In this document: piece after piece, positions 12,955-23,344 of the stretch
How positions within the stretch are numbered: position 1 is the first letter of the stretch
How the letters are laid out: each line of letters starts with the position of its first letter
Assembly: GCA_028753945.1 (NCBI GenBank)
Contig: JAPNXP010000004.1
Span: 3,534,001 to 3,598,000 of the forward strand
Length of the DNA stretch: 64,000 nt
From: Hexactinellida sp. DTS-2022
Lineage: Eukaryota > Porifera > Hexactinellida
Direction of reading: 5' to 3'
The notes under the pieces: generated by a model
What the model saw: only the letters and a program-made list of their open reading frames with translations
Databases searched by the model: none
Told to the model about the DNA's origin: nothing
Made by a program: the position numbers and the translations under genes

Positions 12955-13169
12955 CAGTGTTGTAAATCAAATCAAATATTTCAAATATTTGATTTGATTT
13001 GATTTGATTTGATTTAAAAGAATTTGAATTCTCAAATGATTTGATTTGATTTATTTGTAATTATTTGAATCCTCAAATGATTTGATTTGATTTGATTTAA
13101 AAATATTGAATCTAAAATTATTTGATTTGATTTGATTTGAGAAAAAAAAAATGATAATTTCCAACCCTG
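12955..13169. mobile_element. hAT-type MITE filled with TTTGA repeats
   Basis: Termini CAGTGTTGTAAATC and, inverted, CAGGGTTGGAAATTATC. Perfect 8-bp target duplication ATTCCTAT (12,947-12,954 and 13,170-13,177). The interior is almost only GATTTGATTT-type simple sequence. Inserted in the MULE transposase pseudogene. Confidence 0.85.
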
Positions 13170-13262
13170 ATTCCTATCTTGTGTTATGAGACGGGCTTTG
13201 CATGTTCCACGCTTTTCGCAAACCCAATGTGAGCCTGCTGAAGTAGATCTACTTAGCGTATA

Positions 13263-13350
13263 CAGTCGAAATCGGGTTTTTTTGAACCCCAAAATGCACG
13301 ACAAAAGGAGGCAGAAAAACCCAATAAGCAAAAAAACCCGATTTCGACTG
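13263..13350. mobile_element. 88-bp TA-target MITE, in frame within the FLYWCH finger
   Basis: CAGTCGAAATCGGG at one end and CCCGATTTCGACTG at the other, TA on both sides. Insert plus TA is 90 bp with no stop in the host reading frame, so it adds 30 codons to the zinc finger of the MULE transposase. Same family as 15,693-15,879. Confidence 0.85.
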
Positions 13351-13663
13351 TACATAAAACCGTCTATGCATGCCTTATCTTTATTTTTGCTTGTCTTGAG
13401 CATTTCAACAGTTAATGGAGTAGAAGCTGTAGCCATTTTATTTCAATTGATATTTTGTATTTTATGAAGGTATACGTATTTATATTCCATGACAGAACCC
13501 ATATATTCTTTTTCGAAACATGCAACAAATAGACCACATCGGTGTTAAATCATAAAGAAAAGTATCCATTTCAAACAACCTAGCGACGAAGTGTCCGTGC
13601 GACGAAATGTCCGTGCAACGAAATGTCCGCGACGAAATGTCCATGCGACGAAATGTCCGTGAA

Positions 13664-14319
13664 TGCTTTAGGGTATATCTCGCGATTTAAGCTCCCATGC
13701 TGGTCTCGAAAATTTGGGCAAACTTTTTTATAGCGACAAATTCAAAAGGACCTCCTGCAATCATTTTGAAAAATTAAGGCTCCTCTCTGAACATTTCATA
13801 AATTGAGATTAGAGTGTTTTAGAACAGTATACAATAAGTACTAGCTGCACTGAAATTTCAACTCAATCGGGACTATACTTTTAATATAATAACCTTTTGA
13901 AGATTCCCACGTCATTTGTCACCATGGGAGAACCCTTTTTAAACTATTTTTTTAAGGGATTTGAAGCATATCCTATCCTATAAAGATGCAATAACCTTTT
14001 AACTAGCTATGTAGTATATCTCCATGTAATCTCGGTAATAGATCTAAATTTAGCAATTATAAATTACTATAAATTACTCATTTCTCATCCGATTCATCTG
14101 AAATTTGGCAGCCCCCTTTAGTCAGTATGGTGCTTTTCAATTATTCTATTGTTAACCATATCATACCTACTGTTTCCACAATGACGTTGCAAAATTATAT
14201 AATTTTTGTTGTAATATAGTGAGGAATAGTTAACTAAATAGGAAACATGTTACACTAATCTCTAGAGATTTCTAAACTAAATCCTTGGAACATTCTTGGT
14301 GCTAGGTTTCAGTTCTTTC
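13664..14319. other. Gene-free stretch
   Basis: No ORF, repeat or recognisable element seen. AT-rich unique-looking sequence. Confidence 0.4.
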
Positions 14320-15177
14320 TCATGATAAGCACTGCAAATCTTCGAAAATTCTACAATTTCCTACTTTATCAACTTTGAGTACGGGTTGAAAATGGTCATG
14401 ATGTAACCTCATATAAATCCTTTTAGAGGTCAATCTATGTACATCTTTTTTGTTATTGAATCCATATAGACAATATAGACTATAAAGACAATAAAGACAA
14501 ATATGTCGGTTGTTAATATTTGTGCGGCGAGAAATATTTCCATATCCGTACCCCATGATCCAAGTAAGTACATTTACTTTTTGTAATATAATCATCCACT
14601 TAGTGGCATCTGTATTCTGGTAATAATTCATAATGTGAGCAACAATAATTTGTACAAATATCCTTATATTGCCCTTTCATATTTTCAAGCAGATTTTATC
14701 TGATTTCTTTATGAAAACAATCTGTTCCTGAAATCACATAGCTCAGTGAACTGAACAAGCAGTTTCCATCGGGTGAAATCCTCTTTTCTTTAGAAGGTAC
14801 CAATCGCTTAATATCTAATTTCTTCTCTGTTGATTGATCTTCCGATTCAATACCAATAATAAATGTCAGCTTCAACATTTTGTATTTATCCTTTTGCCAT
14901 TTTGAGTCCACTGGATAAATTCCCCAAGAGGGTAAAATGTTATTCCATCTTCTTCCTTCACTAATGGACTTCTGTCTTCACTTGAAACAACTGCATCTTT
15001 GTCTTGGAAAAGCTGGATAACTTTTCCAGGATGTGTGGCTTTGTCATTAATTGTTGATATATTCTTGCTATTGGAAGGCTCTAATAAAACAGATTTAGAT
15101 AATTCACTTGGATTGAAGTAAGTATATTTTTTCTTTTTCTCTCCTTCACCAAATTTCTTCTGCATCACTGCAGACAT
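14320..15177 (-). pseudogene. OTU-type cysteine protease fragment, decayed
   Basis: Reads on the minus strand as three overlapping frames. 15,177-14,872 is a lysine-rich N-terminal region ending PLGEFIQW. 14,911-14,696 contains SPDGNCLFSSLSYVISGTD, the OTU catalytic Asp/Cys motif DGNCLF. 14,440-14,330 contains YMRLHHDHFQPVLKV, which fits the C-terminal catalytic His block. Frameshifts separate the blocks. The same three-part layout is seen next to the Ginger-like integrases at 26.4 and 33.5 kb, but no integrase was found beside this one. Probably a relic of that type of element; an independent host-gene origin is not excluded. Confidence 0.7.
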
Positions 15178-15179
15178 GG

Positions 15180-15310
15180 AAACAAATACTTTAAAAAGTA
15201 TTTAATTACAAATACAAATACATGTGAAATTCTTAAATGCAAATACATATACAAATACTCCTGAATGACAATGTATTTAATTACAAATACAAATACAATT
15301 CGCAAAAATC
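15180..15310. repeat. AAATACAAATAC-rich repeat
   Basis: Repeated AATTACAAATACAAATAC blocks with inverse-like AAGTATTT. It resembles the interior of the simple-sequence hAT MITEs elsewhere in the window, but the terminal motifs were not found. Confidence 0.4.
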
Positions 15311-15462
15311 GATGCTAATTCAACATATTATAATACGATCCGCCTGGACCAGGCCATGGTTATTATATTTTAAAAATTCTCTATCCCCCCGTCTCCGTCT
15401 CTAAATAATAGAACAATAATGAATATTGATATCAATGAGTTGGACTTTGCCATTTTGTTGGG

Positions 15463-15956
15463 CAGGGGCGGCGCCAGCAGAGCCTCCTTGGGGGGAGGGG
15501 CGGACCAATGCACAAACCCCAATAGTTGTAAACATTCCAAAAATTCACATTCAAACCAAAATCGATATTTTTAATGACAAACTTAGTTAAATAATCTGTC
15601 CTATATTAATATACGGTGGGGCATCTCAACAAAACATCAAATTATGGACTCCCTGTCCAGGGCGTATAGCATTTCCGCATTAACATTAAGTACAGTCGAA
15701 ATCGGATTATTTTTCATCGGATTATTTTGTTTTATCGGACTATTTTGTCCTAATATTCGAGGAAAATTATGAAATATATACCATTTTGCATGGATATCCC
15801 ACCGGGTTTATTTGTCTTATAGGATTATTTGTCGAATTATCCATGAAAGGAATTGGACAAAATAATATGATTTCGACTGTACTCCTAGATCAGATAAGCG
15901 AGTTTCCGTCCCCCCCACCACAAGGGGGGCGGCCGTCCCTCCGCGCCGCCACTGTA
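15463..15956. mobile_element. hAT-type MITE (CAGGGGCGGCGCC ends)
   Basis: CAGGGGCGGCGCC at the left; GGCGGCGCGGAGGG-like inverse at the right ending GCCGCCACTG. Flanks TTGTTGGG (15,455) and ATGTTGGG (15,957) form a near-match 8-bp duplication if two bases follow the right CACTG. Interrupted by the TA MITE at 15,693-15,879. Confidence 0.65.
15693..15879. mobile_element. 187-bp TA-target MITE
   Basis: CAGTCGAAATCGGATTATTT at the left, inverse AAATAATATGATTTCGACTG at the right, TA on both sides (15,691-15,692 and 15,880-15,881). Same end family as the 88-bp MITE at 13,263. Inserted in a hAT MITE. Confidence 0.8.
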
Positions 15957-16372
15957 ATGTTGGGTAAAACTTATATTCATCTACCCATGGCCTACTTAAT
16001 ATACGGCTAAATATGTCACCGAGAAGGCCATGAAACGAGAAGGCCAGATTGCTTTTCCTATTTTTCGACAAACTATTCATCATATATTTACAGATTATTC
16101 TTTATTGTGGTATTCGGATATGGGGAATCCATTGGGACCATTTTTGAGTTCGACAGACTTGTGGTTTTGTGGTTTAGGCGCCATTTAAATATGACGTCAG
16201 CAAAATTATATAGTATTTAATATAGTGTATATATATACTACTACGTATTTTGTTTTACATTACGAATTGAAAGTATTTTACCAAGGTTTTAAGAAAACAA
16301 GCAATAGGAATGTCAGTGTGAGTGTCAATAGTGATGATACAACCACAAATAATTGAATATATTGAAAGGAAT

Positions 16373-16502
16373 GTATACAAATGTAATAGTATATTACATG
16401 TGTTCTGTATACAAATATAATAGTATATTGCATGTGTGTATACATTAAATAGTATTTCGCATGTGTACTGTATACATGTAATAGTATATTGCATGTGTTC
16501 TG
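16373..16502. repeat. Subterminal tandem repeat of the P element, about 32-bp unit x4
   Basis: GTATACAAATGTAATAGTAT and variants restart at 16,373, 16,407, 16,437 and 16,469, each ending near GCATGTGTTCTG. Subterminal repeats commonly bind the transposase in related elements; that role here is inference. Confidence 0.65.
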
Positions 16503-16562
16503 ATAAGAGAAATGAAACCATTCATAATTCCATTTACCCAGTTCTATATCTTGAAATCTGAG

Positions 16563-16570
16563 TATATAAA
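16563..16570 (+). promoter_or_regulatory. Probable TATA box of the P transposase
   Basis: TATATAAA lies about 60 bp upstream of the start codon at 16,630 and just beyond the subterminal repeats, a suitable place for the core promoter. Confidence 0.5.
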
Positions 16571-16629
16571 CTAAAACTGTATCTTGAATTAATAATAATA
16601 ACATTCATCATCGTCAAACAATCGTTCCT

Positions 16630-19185
16630 ATGCCAAACAAGTGTTCAGTAACAGGTTGTTACACTAACTTCAGTGAAGGTCCTAAGAAAACTGTTTTCAA
16701 GTTTCCAGGTGATCCAGTTTTGTCCCAAAAATGGTTGGAGTTTTTGAATCGAAGAGATTACGAGATCACTAAATATTCACTGATCTGCATTGATCACTTC
16801 GAAGAGAGATTCATCATTCAGCATGAAACTAGAGCGGCACTCAATTATTCTATCAATCCAATCCCAACCATCCATCCTAGCTTCTTGCCGTTAAGTCTAG
16901 CTCCAGTGCCAAGTGAGCTGAGAAAAACTCCCACAATTAGAATATTTCAACCAGATGAACTCCAGATCTATAAATCAAAGTATGAAATAAAATCTTTTTC
17001 AGATGTAGTCAAATTTATCAAACATTCTGAAGAATACAAAGATTTTCAATTTGATGTTACCGATAACAATATTACGACTTACCGGGTTGTGATATGTTCT
17101 GGGATTGCAACAGTGAAAGAATGCATACACATTGATCATAACTTTAACATCAAACTCAGTTATGAAGGTTGCCATATTCCTCCTCCAAGCTATATTCATC
17201 GAGCAGAAGGATCCAGGCTCACCTCACTGGATATGCTTACAAATTTACCAGTGTACTGCAGGAATGCTGAAGGGTCCTGTGAAACAAATGTAATTAAAGA
17301 ACTGTTCCAAATACAATATTACAATGCAAAAGGAAGACCGCCGTATTCCACTTCAGTATTAAGATTCGCACTTATTATGCGATACACATCTAACTCCGCA
17401 TATCAATATTTGAAAAAATTTATTCCCCTTCCTAGCAATTCTCTATTATGCAAGTTAAAGTCACAAACTATTGATACAAGCAAAGGTTTGGTTTTATTGA
17501 GGGATAACTTGTTATTCAGCGACGATGTTGTCCTATTGTTAGATGAAATGTACATACAGCAACAAGTACAATACGATGGCCGTGACTTAACCGGGTGTAA
17601 TTCGGAACTTCAAATGTACAAAAGCATACTTTGCTTCATGGTTGTCTCTTTAAAGAAGTCTAGACCTTACATTCTTAAAGCAATTCCCCTCACGAAAATT
17701 AACGACCAAATTGTTCAGGATGGTGTCCTTAGTTGCTTATCTATGCTCACCAAAGTGAATTTTACTATCAGAGCCGTAGTTTGTGATAACCACTCAACTA
17801 ACGTTAGTGCATACAAACACCTCAAAGAATTATATCCATGCTCAATACGTGATAACGCGATAACAAACCCGTACAACCCAGAAAAATACATATACCTACT
17901 ATTTGACAGCGTACACCTAATTAAAAACATTCGCAACAATCTATTAGCCAACAAATTTTTCCAGGTACCAGCTTTTGAATTCACTCTCATGGATGTAGAC
18001 ATCAATATTCCATTAGGAACTATCCAATGGTCTACTTTCCATCGTGTCCATGAAAAAGATTTAGCGATCGGGTGTCATGTAAAAAAAGCTCCTAAAATTT
18101 CGTATCAAGCCTTGCATCCGGGAAATAATAAACAGTCCGTCCCCCTTACTCTGGCAATATTTGATCTCACAACTATATCAGCTATTAGCCAGTATTTCCC
18201 TGAAGACAAAACAACATCTTCCTTTCTGAATTTAATCTACAACTGGTGGTTAGTGGTCAATGCTAAAGAAAGATTCCACCCTAATATTGTTGGCAACGCA
18301 CTAACTGCAGGTGATGGTAAAAATGAATTTTTACACATTATGAGTGATTGGTTGACTAAATGGAGAGATTCGACCAAACTTGGTCTTTCAAAACAAACAT
18401 TTAATGCTCTCATCAGTACAAATCGAGCTATAGCGGACCTGAGTACAGATTTACTTAACGAAGGATATAAATATGTTCTTACTGGACGATTGCAAACCGA
18501 TCCTCTTGAAAGAAGATTCTCACAATATCGACAAATGTCAGGGGGTAGATTTTTAGTGAGTCTAAAAGAGATCTATCGATCTGAATCAATTGTTAAGTTG
18601 AAAACATTTCTAAATAAGAATGTCGAACTCACCACAATCACTTGTCCGGTAACAGATGAGGAATCAGCCAGTCTACACTCCTTCATTCAAGAGATCATCA
18701 ATGAAGACTTGAGTCACATAACAATCTGTCAGGACGCTGTTGAAGTAATTACCTACCTTTCTGGGTATATATCTCGCTCATTACTTAAGAATATCGATTG
18801 TGAAGAATGCAAAATAGCTCTCAGTTTAGATCCAGTTTCCAGTTCATATCTTGATGAATACAATAAAGGGGGACTCAAGTTACCAACATCGTCACTAAAT
18901 AACTACACACAGTGTGCATTTTCTACCCTTGAATATCTGGAACAAAGAATTCTAGAAGTAGAACTTCCCTCAAAAGTAATAGCTCAGAGTATCCTGGATT
19001 GTTTATCGTCAGATTGGGACGATTCGTTCATTTGTCCGCAACACTCAATGATTGGTCGTCGAAAAGTAAATTCAATAGTTTCAAATTGCTACTTAAAGAA
19101 TTTAGCTAGGGATGTTAGTGAAACAAGGAGGAGGGATCAGGTAAGAGAATTCAAGAAAATTAAGATCAGCCAAAATAAAGAATAA
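16630..19185 (+). CDS. THAP-domain P-element transposase, intact, 851 aa
   Basis: Catalyses cut-and-paste transposition in the nucleus. The N-terminal THAP zinc finger has C5, C10, C53 and H56 with W35, P26 and F57 conserved, then the PIPTIHP stretch that matches the THAP AVPTI-type motif. The catalytic region shows LLLDEMY (D305), VCDNHSTNV (D386), the GTP-insertion-region hallmark FDSVHLIKNIRNN (about 425-437) and RLQTDPLERRF (D624/E627), the place of the third acid. The C-terminus has YLSGYISRSLL and CxxC pairs. Start chosen because the finger begins at residue 5. No introns, stops or frameshifts, unlike the P copies at 1-2663 and 20.7-23.3 kb. Flanked by long TIRs, so it could be autonomous and recent. 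Confidence 0.93.
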   Translation: MPNKCSVTGCYTNFSEGPKKTVFKFPGDPVLSQKWLEFLNRRDYEITKYSLICIDHFEERFIIQHETRAALNYSINPIPTIHPSFLPLSLAPVPSELRKTPTIRIFQPDELQIYKSKYEIKSFSDVVKFIKHSEEYKDFQFDVTDNNITTYRVVICSGIATVKECIHIDHNFNIKLSYEGCHIPPPSYIHRAEGSRLTSLDMLTNLPVYCRNAEGSCETNVIKELFQIQYYNAKGRPPYSTSVLRFALIMRYTSNSAYQYLKKFIPLPSNSLLCKLKSQTIDTSKGLVLLRDNLLFSDDVVLLLDEMYIQQQVQYDGRDLTGCNSELQMYKSILCFMVVSLKKSRPYILKAIPLTKINDQIVQDGVLSCLSMLTKVNFTIRAVVCDNHSTNVSAYKHLKELYPCSIRDNAITNPYNPEKYIYLLFDSVHLIKNIRNNLLANKFFQVPAFEFTLMDVDINIPLGTIQWSTFHRVHEKDLAIGCHVKKAPKISYQALHPGNNKQSVPLTLAIFDLTTISAISQYFPEDKTTSSFLNLIYNWWLVVNAKERFHPNIVGNALTAGDGKNEFLHIMSDWLTKWRDSTKLGLSKQTFNALISTNRAIADLSTDLLNEGYKYVLTGRLQTDPLERRFSQYRQMSGGRFLVSLKEIYRSESIVKLKTFLNKNVELTTITCPVTDEESASLHSFIQEIINEDLSHITICQDAVEVITYLSGYISRSLLKNIDCEECKIALSLDPVSSSYLDEYNKGGLKLPTSSLNNYTQCAFSTLEYLEQRILEVELPSKVIAQSILDCLSSDWDDSFICPQHSMIGRRKVNSIVSNCYLKNLARDVSETRRRDQVREFKKIKISQNKE

Positions 19186-19656
19186 GTACAATTGTATGAA
19201 ATAGAATAGGAATTATCTTTGTATGAAAAACATTATAGTATGTAACTGTAACTAAGAAAAGCAACGATTATGGGTGCGTATGATGAGTTTCCTAAATTAT
19301 AATTGTTTATTATTTAGCTAGTTAAATTTTGAATATATCCATTAAAGTAGTGATCTACTGGTATTATCAAAAAAAAAGAGTATAAAAATTGATCAACAGC
19401 AAGAAAAATTAAGTTAAATGTTACTAATTTATTAAACATATAATTTTGCTGACGTCATATTTAAATGGCGCCTAAACCACAAGTCTGTCGAACTCAAAAA
19501 TGGTCCCAATGGATTCCCCATATCCGAATACCATAATAAAGCATAATCTGTAAATATATGATGAATAGTTTGTCCAAAAATGGGGAAAAGCAATCTGGCC
19601 TTCTCGTTTCATGGCCTTCTCGGTGACATATTTAGCCGTATATTAAGTAGGCCATG

Positions 19657-19947
19657 ATTCATTTGACCAATGATATATTTTGATTAACTTACTATATGAC
19701 AAATACATATCGCAAACTATCTAGTATTCCTAAATTATCATTTGTGTTTTTTGCAAATGTAGAACCGCTTTGTGCCACTAAAACTTGAAAATTATCTAAA
19801 ATCTCGATAAAAGAGAATTAATTGTATGAAAATCATAGATAAACCGCGTAAAACGAGTTGAGGATCGCGTAAAAAAGTTTTTGCTATAAAAATTATTCCG
19901 CCTAAACGAAAACGCGTAAAAATACCGCGTAAAACGAGGTATCACTG
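19657..19947. mobile_element. Right-hand part of a Tigger/pogo-like MITE
   Basis: Matches 29,972-30,282 over its length (ATTCATTTGACCAATGATAT, the ACCGCGTAAAACGAG block) and ends ACGAGGTATCACTG, the inverse of a CAGT-GATACCTCGT terminus. The P element abuts its left side. Confidence 0.65.
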
Positions 19948-20005
19948 AACACTATTTATAGTAATCGATAAATTGATGCTATTGTTTTGCTTCATTCATG
20001 TACAT

Positions 20006-20260
20006 GCGAATCCTAACGAACATTTTTGCCTATTTTAAACAGTATTAGATTCAAAACCAAACAATTAGGTGAAATAATACAGATTACGATGGAATCCTAA
20101 CAAACATTTTTGCCTATTTTAAACAGTATTAGATTCAAAATCAAACAAATTAGGTGAAATGATACAGAATTACGATGCGAATACTAACAAACACTTTTGT
20201 CTATTTTAAACAGTATTAGATTCAAAACCATACAAATTAAGTGCACGACTGCGTTTTATG
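20006..20260. repeat. Tandem repeat, about 85-bp unit x3
   Basis: GCGAATCCTAACGAACATTT and variants start at 20,006, 20,091 and 20,177, each with TATTTTAAACAGTATTAGAT. No ORF. Confidence 0.8.
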
Positions 20261-20324
20261 ATTATTTTGAAAGTGAAATAATATAGAATTACATTCATAA
20301 AATAACAACTAAATCTGTTCCAAA

Positions 20325-20475
20325 TAGAGTCGAACAATTGACAATTCCTCTAAAATAGAGTCGAACAATTGACAATTCCTCTAAAATAGAGTCGAACAAT
20401 TGACAACTCCTCTAAAATAGAGTCGAACAATTGACAACTCCTCTAAAATAGAGTCGAACAATGGACAACATCAAA
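20325..20475. repeat. Tandem repeat, 31-bp unit x5
   Basis: GTCGAACAATTGACAATTCC starts at 20,329, 20,360, 20,391, 20,422 and 20,453, near-identical copies with exact 31-bp spacing. Confidence 0.9.
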
Positions 20476-20703
20476 ATTCGAACAACTGCATGCGCCTCTT
20501 GGTAATTCCCATAATAGTCTCTTCAACTGAATCAGCTATATTTCATACCTAACCCCTTATTCGATAAATATCATTGTCAAAAAACAGGACAAATTGAATA
20601 TATGTATATAGTAAATGTGTGCCATCATAACTTATTCCTTTTGTATAAATATAACGAGCCCAACCTAGGCCCGCACCATAGAAAATCCTGGTTACGCCAC
20701 TGT
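20476..20703. other. Gene-free stretch ending in a hAT-like terminus
   Basis: No gene. 20,680-20,701 reads ATCCTGGTTACGCCACTG, the inverse of a CAGTGGCGTAACCAGG hAT-type end; its partner end was not found. Confidence 0.4.
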
Positions 20704-20970
20704 CATAGCCTACTATATACAGGCCATTTCACTGACCCAAATGCGCCTGGACCAGGGATAAGATAAAGGGGATTTTCTTATATACCCAGAATGTAAATAT
20801 AAATATTTTGATTATAACTAAATGCTTATCTGGTTTAGAAATATACTTAACGAGATTCGTCTAAGTAAATATTAGCTATTCTAAATTACAATTTTTCTTT
20901 AATTCAATCATACTTTGCCTTTATAATGCTAGCTCCTTGTTTATTAACTTTAATTAGTATAATCTGGACC

Positions 20971-21225
20971 ATGGGCGCCGAAACTCTCAAACGCTAGGGG
21001 GGGTGTGACGTAATATTCAAATGTGAAAGTTCAAAAAACAATGCTTATGGGGATAAAATCAATGTTTGATGGGCATAATTGTAAAGATATATACATCATC
21101 CACTGATATTTATACAAACTCGTTATGGAATCAATAATTTTCCATTTTTTTCCCCTGAATTCTCCTCGGTCAGGGGGGGTGACACCCTCCCTGACCCCCC
21201 CCCCCCCCCCCTTTCAGCGCCTATG
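20971..21225. mobile_element. MITE with GGGCGCCGAAA ends
   Basis: ATGGGCGCCGAAACTCTC at the left and TTTCAGCGCCTATG at the right, with G and C homopolymers inside the ends. Flanks TCTGGACC and CCTGGACT resemble a degraded 8-bp duplication, so hAT-like is likely but not certain. Confidence 0.55.
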
Positions 21226-21249
21226 ACCTGGACTCAAGCCCAACTGTTC

Positions 21250-22980
21250 TGCTCCAAGATGTGCTATGGATACTATAGTGATCATAGTGGTGTTGCAGTA
21301 TTTCACATTCCTTCTGGGCCGCAAGACATAAATGATAAATGAAAACTTTTTCTACATAGAGATGGTGAGTATATCTTTACTATAGTTGGACAAGATTAAT
21401 TAATTACTTCACCAGTTTTCCTTTTAAGCTTAACATCACTTACATACTTTAATTAAGAAATAACTTATCTGTAAACCGTCTACATATAAGGATGCTCTTT
21501 AATTAATCATACGTAATTATGTAATTATATGCTAGATCTTCACATACTCAAAAAACATTTTCGTTTGTGCTAAACACTTTGATCCTGATGATATCATTGA
21601 CACACAAACTTATTTTGACATTGATGGTCAAACGAAGCTACGGCCAATAAAAGCTACATTGAAGAAAGGCCCGCGCGCAGTACCTAAATACCTTCCTGGT
21701 GGCCCTGATCGTCTTAATGATCACACTATCAAGTATCAGCTGCTTGATATAGATAAAAAGGAGCATGATTTACAGATCCGAGTATGTCAAGTTGTGCTAA
21801 ATGTAAAAGTGCTAAAATTAACATGTATGTTATTGTATATTATAGGCAATGAAACAGAGTGTTGACTTATACGAAGAAGAACAGAGAAAATTAACTGTCT
21901 CTAAACTAGATGACATAAAAACTAAACTTTCTAAAATTAAGATCCCCAAGGATTAATTTTGGCACCTTGATGCCACATTTATATTGTCAATCTGACATCA
22001 AATACATTAGTGATTTCAGTCCAAAAGATTATTACTATTGACAAGTTTCTTCAAGTTAAAGTGATATAATTGTGGAACCCTTGCGAATCTTTCAATCAGA
22101 TGTATGTTTGAAAACCGATAGATATGGACATTGATTGATTAATCAACTCTTGGAAGGGAGTTGTCTCAAGGATCGAGATTATTTCCACTTATACATAATG
22201 ATGCCAGATTTAATTGAATGTCTACGCTAGTTCGTTGGTTAGAGTCTGGGGAAGCTTGCCAGTTCTTTGGAAAATTAACAGCTCAAACCTTCACGCGTTT
22301 TCAGCATTCAAGTATTGCACTGCCTAAACTTCTAAAATATTGACCGGCGAATGTGGAATTACCTAAGTATTGTCATCATTTATACAAATTGATCTTATTG
22401 AACACCATTTTGGATTATACAAACAGACTACAATGTATTGTTAGTCAAGTCCTGGAAAATTGGAGGCCAATAAACAGTCAAATATTCTCCAGTTGTATAA
22501 TAGAAAAGATTATGTCCATAAAGATAGAAATTCGTTTTTGGAATTTATTAGCAGCTTCGAAACCCATGAAGATGATCTTTATCGCAGCCATCCTGAGAAT
22601 TTTGATTTCACACATTTGTGTATGTGGGCACTCTTTTGAAGTTTTTTCCTGAATTCATTCACAAGACAAACCTCTAGCTTTTATCGGAGGATATGCTGCC
22701 TTTCTTATTAAAGAAATTCTCTAAAATATCAGATTTGTACCCGTTTGTTGTTTAGTACTCACTGAGAATGGAAATTGAATACCCGGTTTTTAACTTTTTC
22801 CTTAATTGGCCTTTTTGATCGTGGCAGCTTAAAATGGCCATTCCAATCACGTGCTAAATGTGGTGTTTACACCTTGGAAATTTTTTACAATTATGTTTTC
22901 ATTCGGATACAAGCAACTGGCTCTCCTAAAACTCTATAGTGAAAAGTGCGAAGACTTCGTTGATGAGTGTATAGATTGCT
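21250..22980 (+). pseudogene. THAP P-element transposase remains
   Basis: Scattered open blocks in several frames. 21,250-21,330 reads CYGYYSDHSGVAVFHIPSGP, the first part of a THAP finger. 21,540-21,720 has FRLCAKHFDPDDI and PRAVPKYLPGG, the C-x2-H and AVP motifs; an intron probably separates the two (GTGAG donor near 21,363). Later blocks include a YLGG-like AFIGGYAAFLIKEI near 22,680 and FDRGSLKWPF near 22,815, both matching the P C-terminal region, and EFISSFETHEDDLYRSHPE near 22,545. Many stops and frameshifts. Clearly inactive. Confidence 0.75.
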
Positions 22981-23344
22981 TAGTACAGAAGTAAAATCAA
23001 TTTATTACTTTATATTTAAACAACAATAGTCAATTGTTACTTAACAGCAACAATTCAAAGAACCATATTGTTCCTACTACCTGCCCCAAAGAAACTCCTA
23101 AGAAATTTCTCTAAATTTTTGTTTAGTTTTCATAATTATATTATCTAGTTTGCATGTAATAATATACTTGAGCTTGAATTTATGTTGGGAGACAACTATG
23201 AACCATATTATATACTACTTTTATATGTGTAGTTGATATAATGAGTCTACTATTAATCACGTAATTGGTTACAGTTAGAAAGATAAACCCGACTTTTTCT
23301 TATCCCTAGTCCAAAGCAGTGAAATGGCCTGTATAGTAGGTATG

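Larger units (their letters stand above)
11697..13436 (-). pseudogene. FLYWCH-type Mutator-like (MULE) transposase, broken
   Basis: Transposase remnant read from 13,436 down to 11,697. The N-terminus has a FLYWCH zinc finger (GFMY..., HWVCEKRGTCKARL). The middle block (12,452-12,952) holds RWFADGTFKVVPSQFFQLLYI, the DGTF motif of MULE catalytic domains. The next block (12,066-12,431) has VDFENAAINALE (second acidic motif) and GCFFHLSQNLYRQIQ. The last (11,697-11,996) has TNNDVEGWHNAFK, typical of the MULE C-terminus. It is broken by an 88-bp MITE inside the finger (13,263-13,350), a 215-bp hAT MITE (12,955-13,169) and frame changes near 12,440 and 12,040. It is inside the element at 11,441-13,663. 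Confidence 0.85.
11441..13663 (-). mobile_element. Mutator-like element with GGACATTTCGTCGC ends
   Basis: Left end carries CGCATGGACATTTCGTCGC. The right end carries about five inverted copies of the same CGACGAAATGTCCRTG unit (13,583-13,663). Between them lies the FLYWCH/MULE transposase pseudogene. Repetitive subterminal ends suit Mutator elements. No 9-bp target duplication could be read, so the exact borders are uncertain. Confidence 0.6.
15986..19656 (+). mobile_element. Complete P element with long terminal inverted repeats
   Basis: The left TIR (15,986-16,212) and right TIR (19,437-19,656) are inverted copies of about 215 bp with few differences, starting CATGGCCTACTTAATATACG. Between them lies one uninterrupted THAP transposase gene. 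Subterminal repeats (16,373-16,502) lie on the left side only. TIRs of this length are much longer than the 31-bp TIRs of the Drosophila P element. Flanking 8-bp duplications could not be assigned with confidence. The right flank continues into a Tigger/pogo-like MITE fragment. Confidence 0.85.
20704..23344 (+). mobile_element. Degenerate P element with TIRs
   Basis: Left end CATAGCCTACTATATACAGG-CCATTTCACTG and right end CAGTGAAATGG-CCTGTATAGTAGGTATG are inverted copies and share the CATRGCCTACT start of the intact P element. The transposase inside is broken in many places. An unrelated MITE lies at 20,971-21,225. Confidence 0.75.

Noticed and set aside
15986..19656. Target duplication ATTCAT around the intact P element
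   Set aside because: Similar strings exist on both sides but do not abut the TIR ends symmetrically, so I did not claim it.
20325..20475. Possible CRISPR-like array
   Set aside because: Direct repeats of 31 bp without spacers, in a eukaryotic sequence; a plain tandem repeat.
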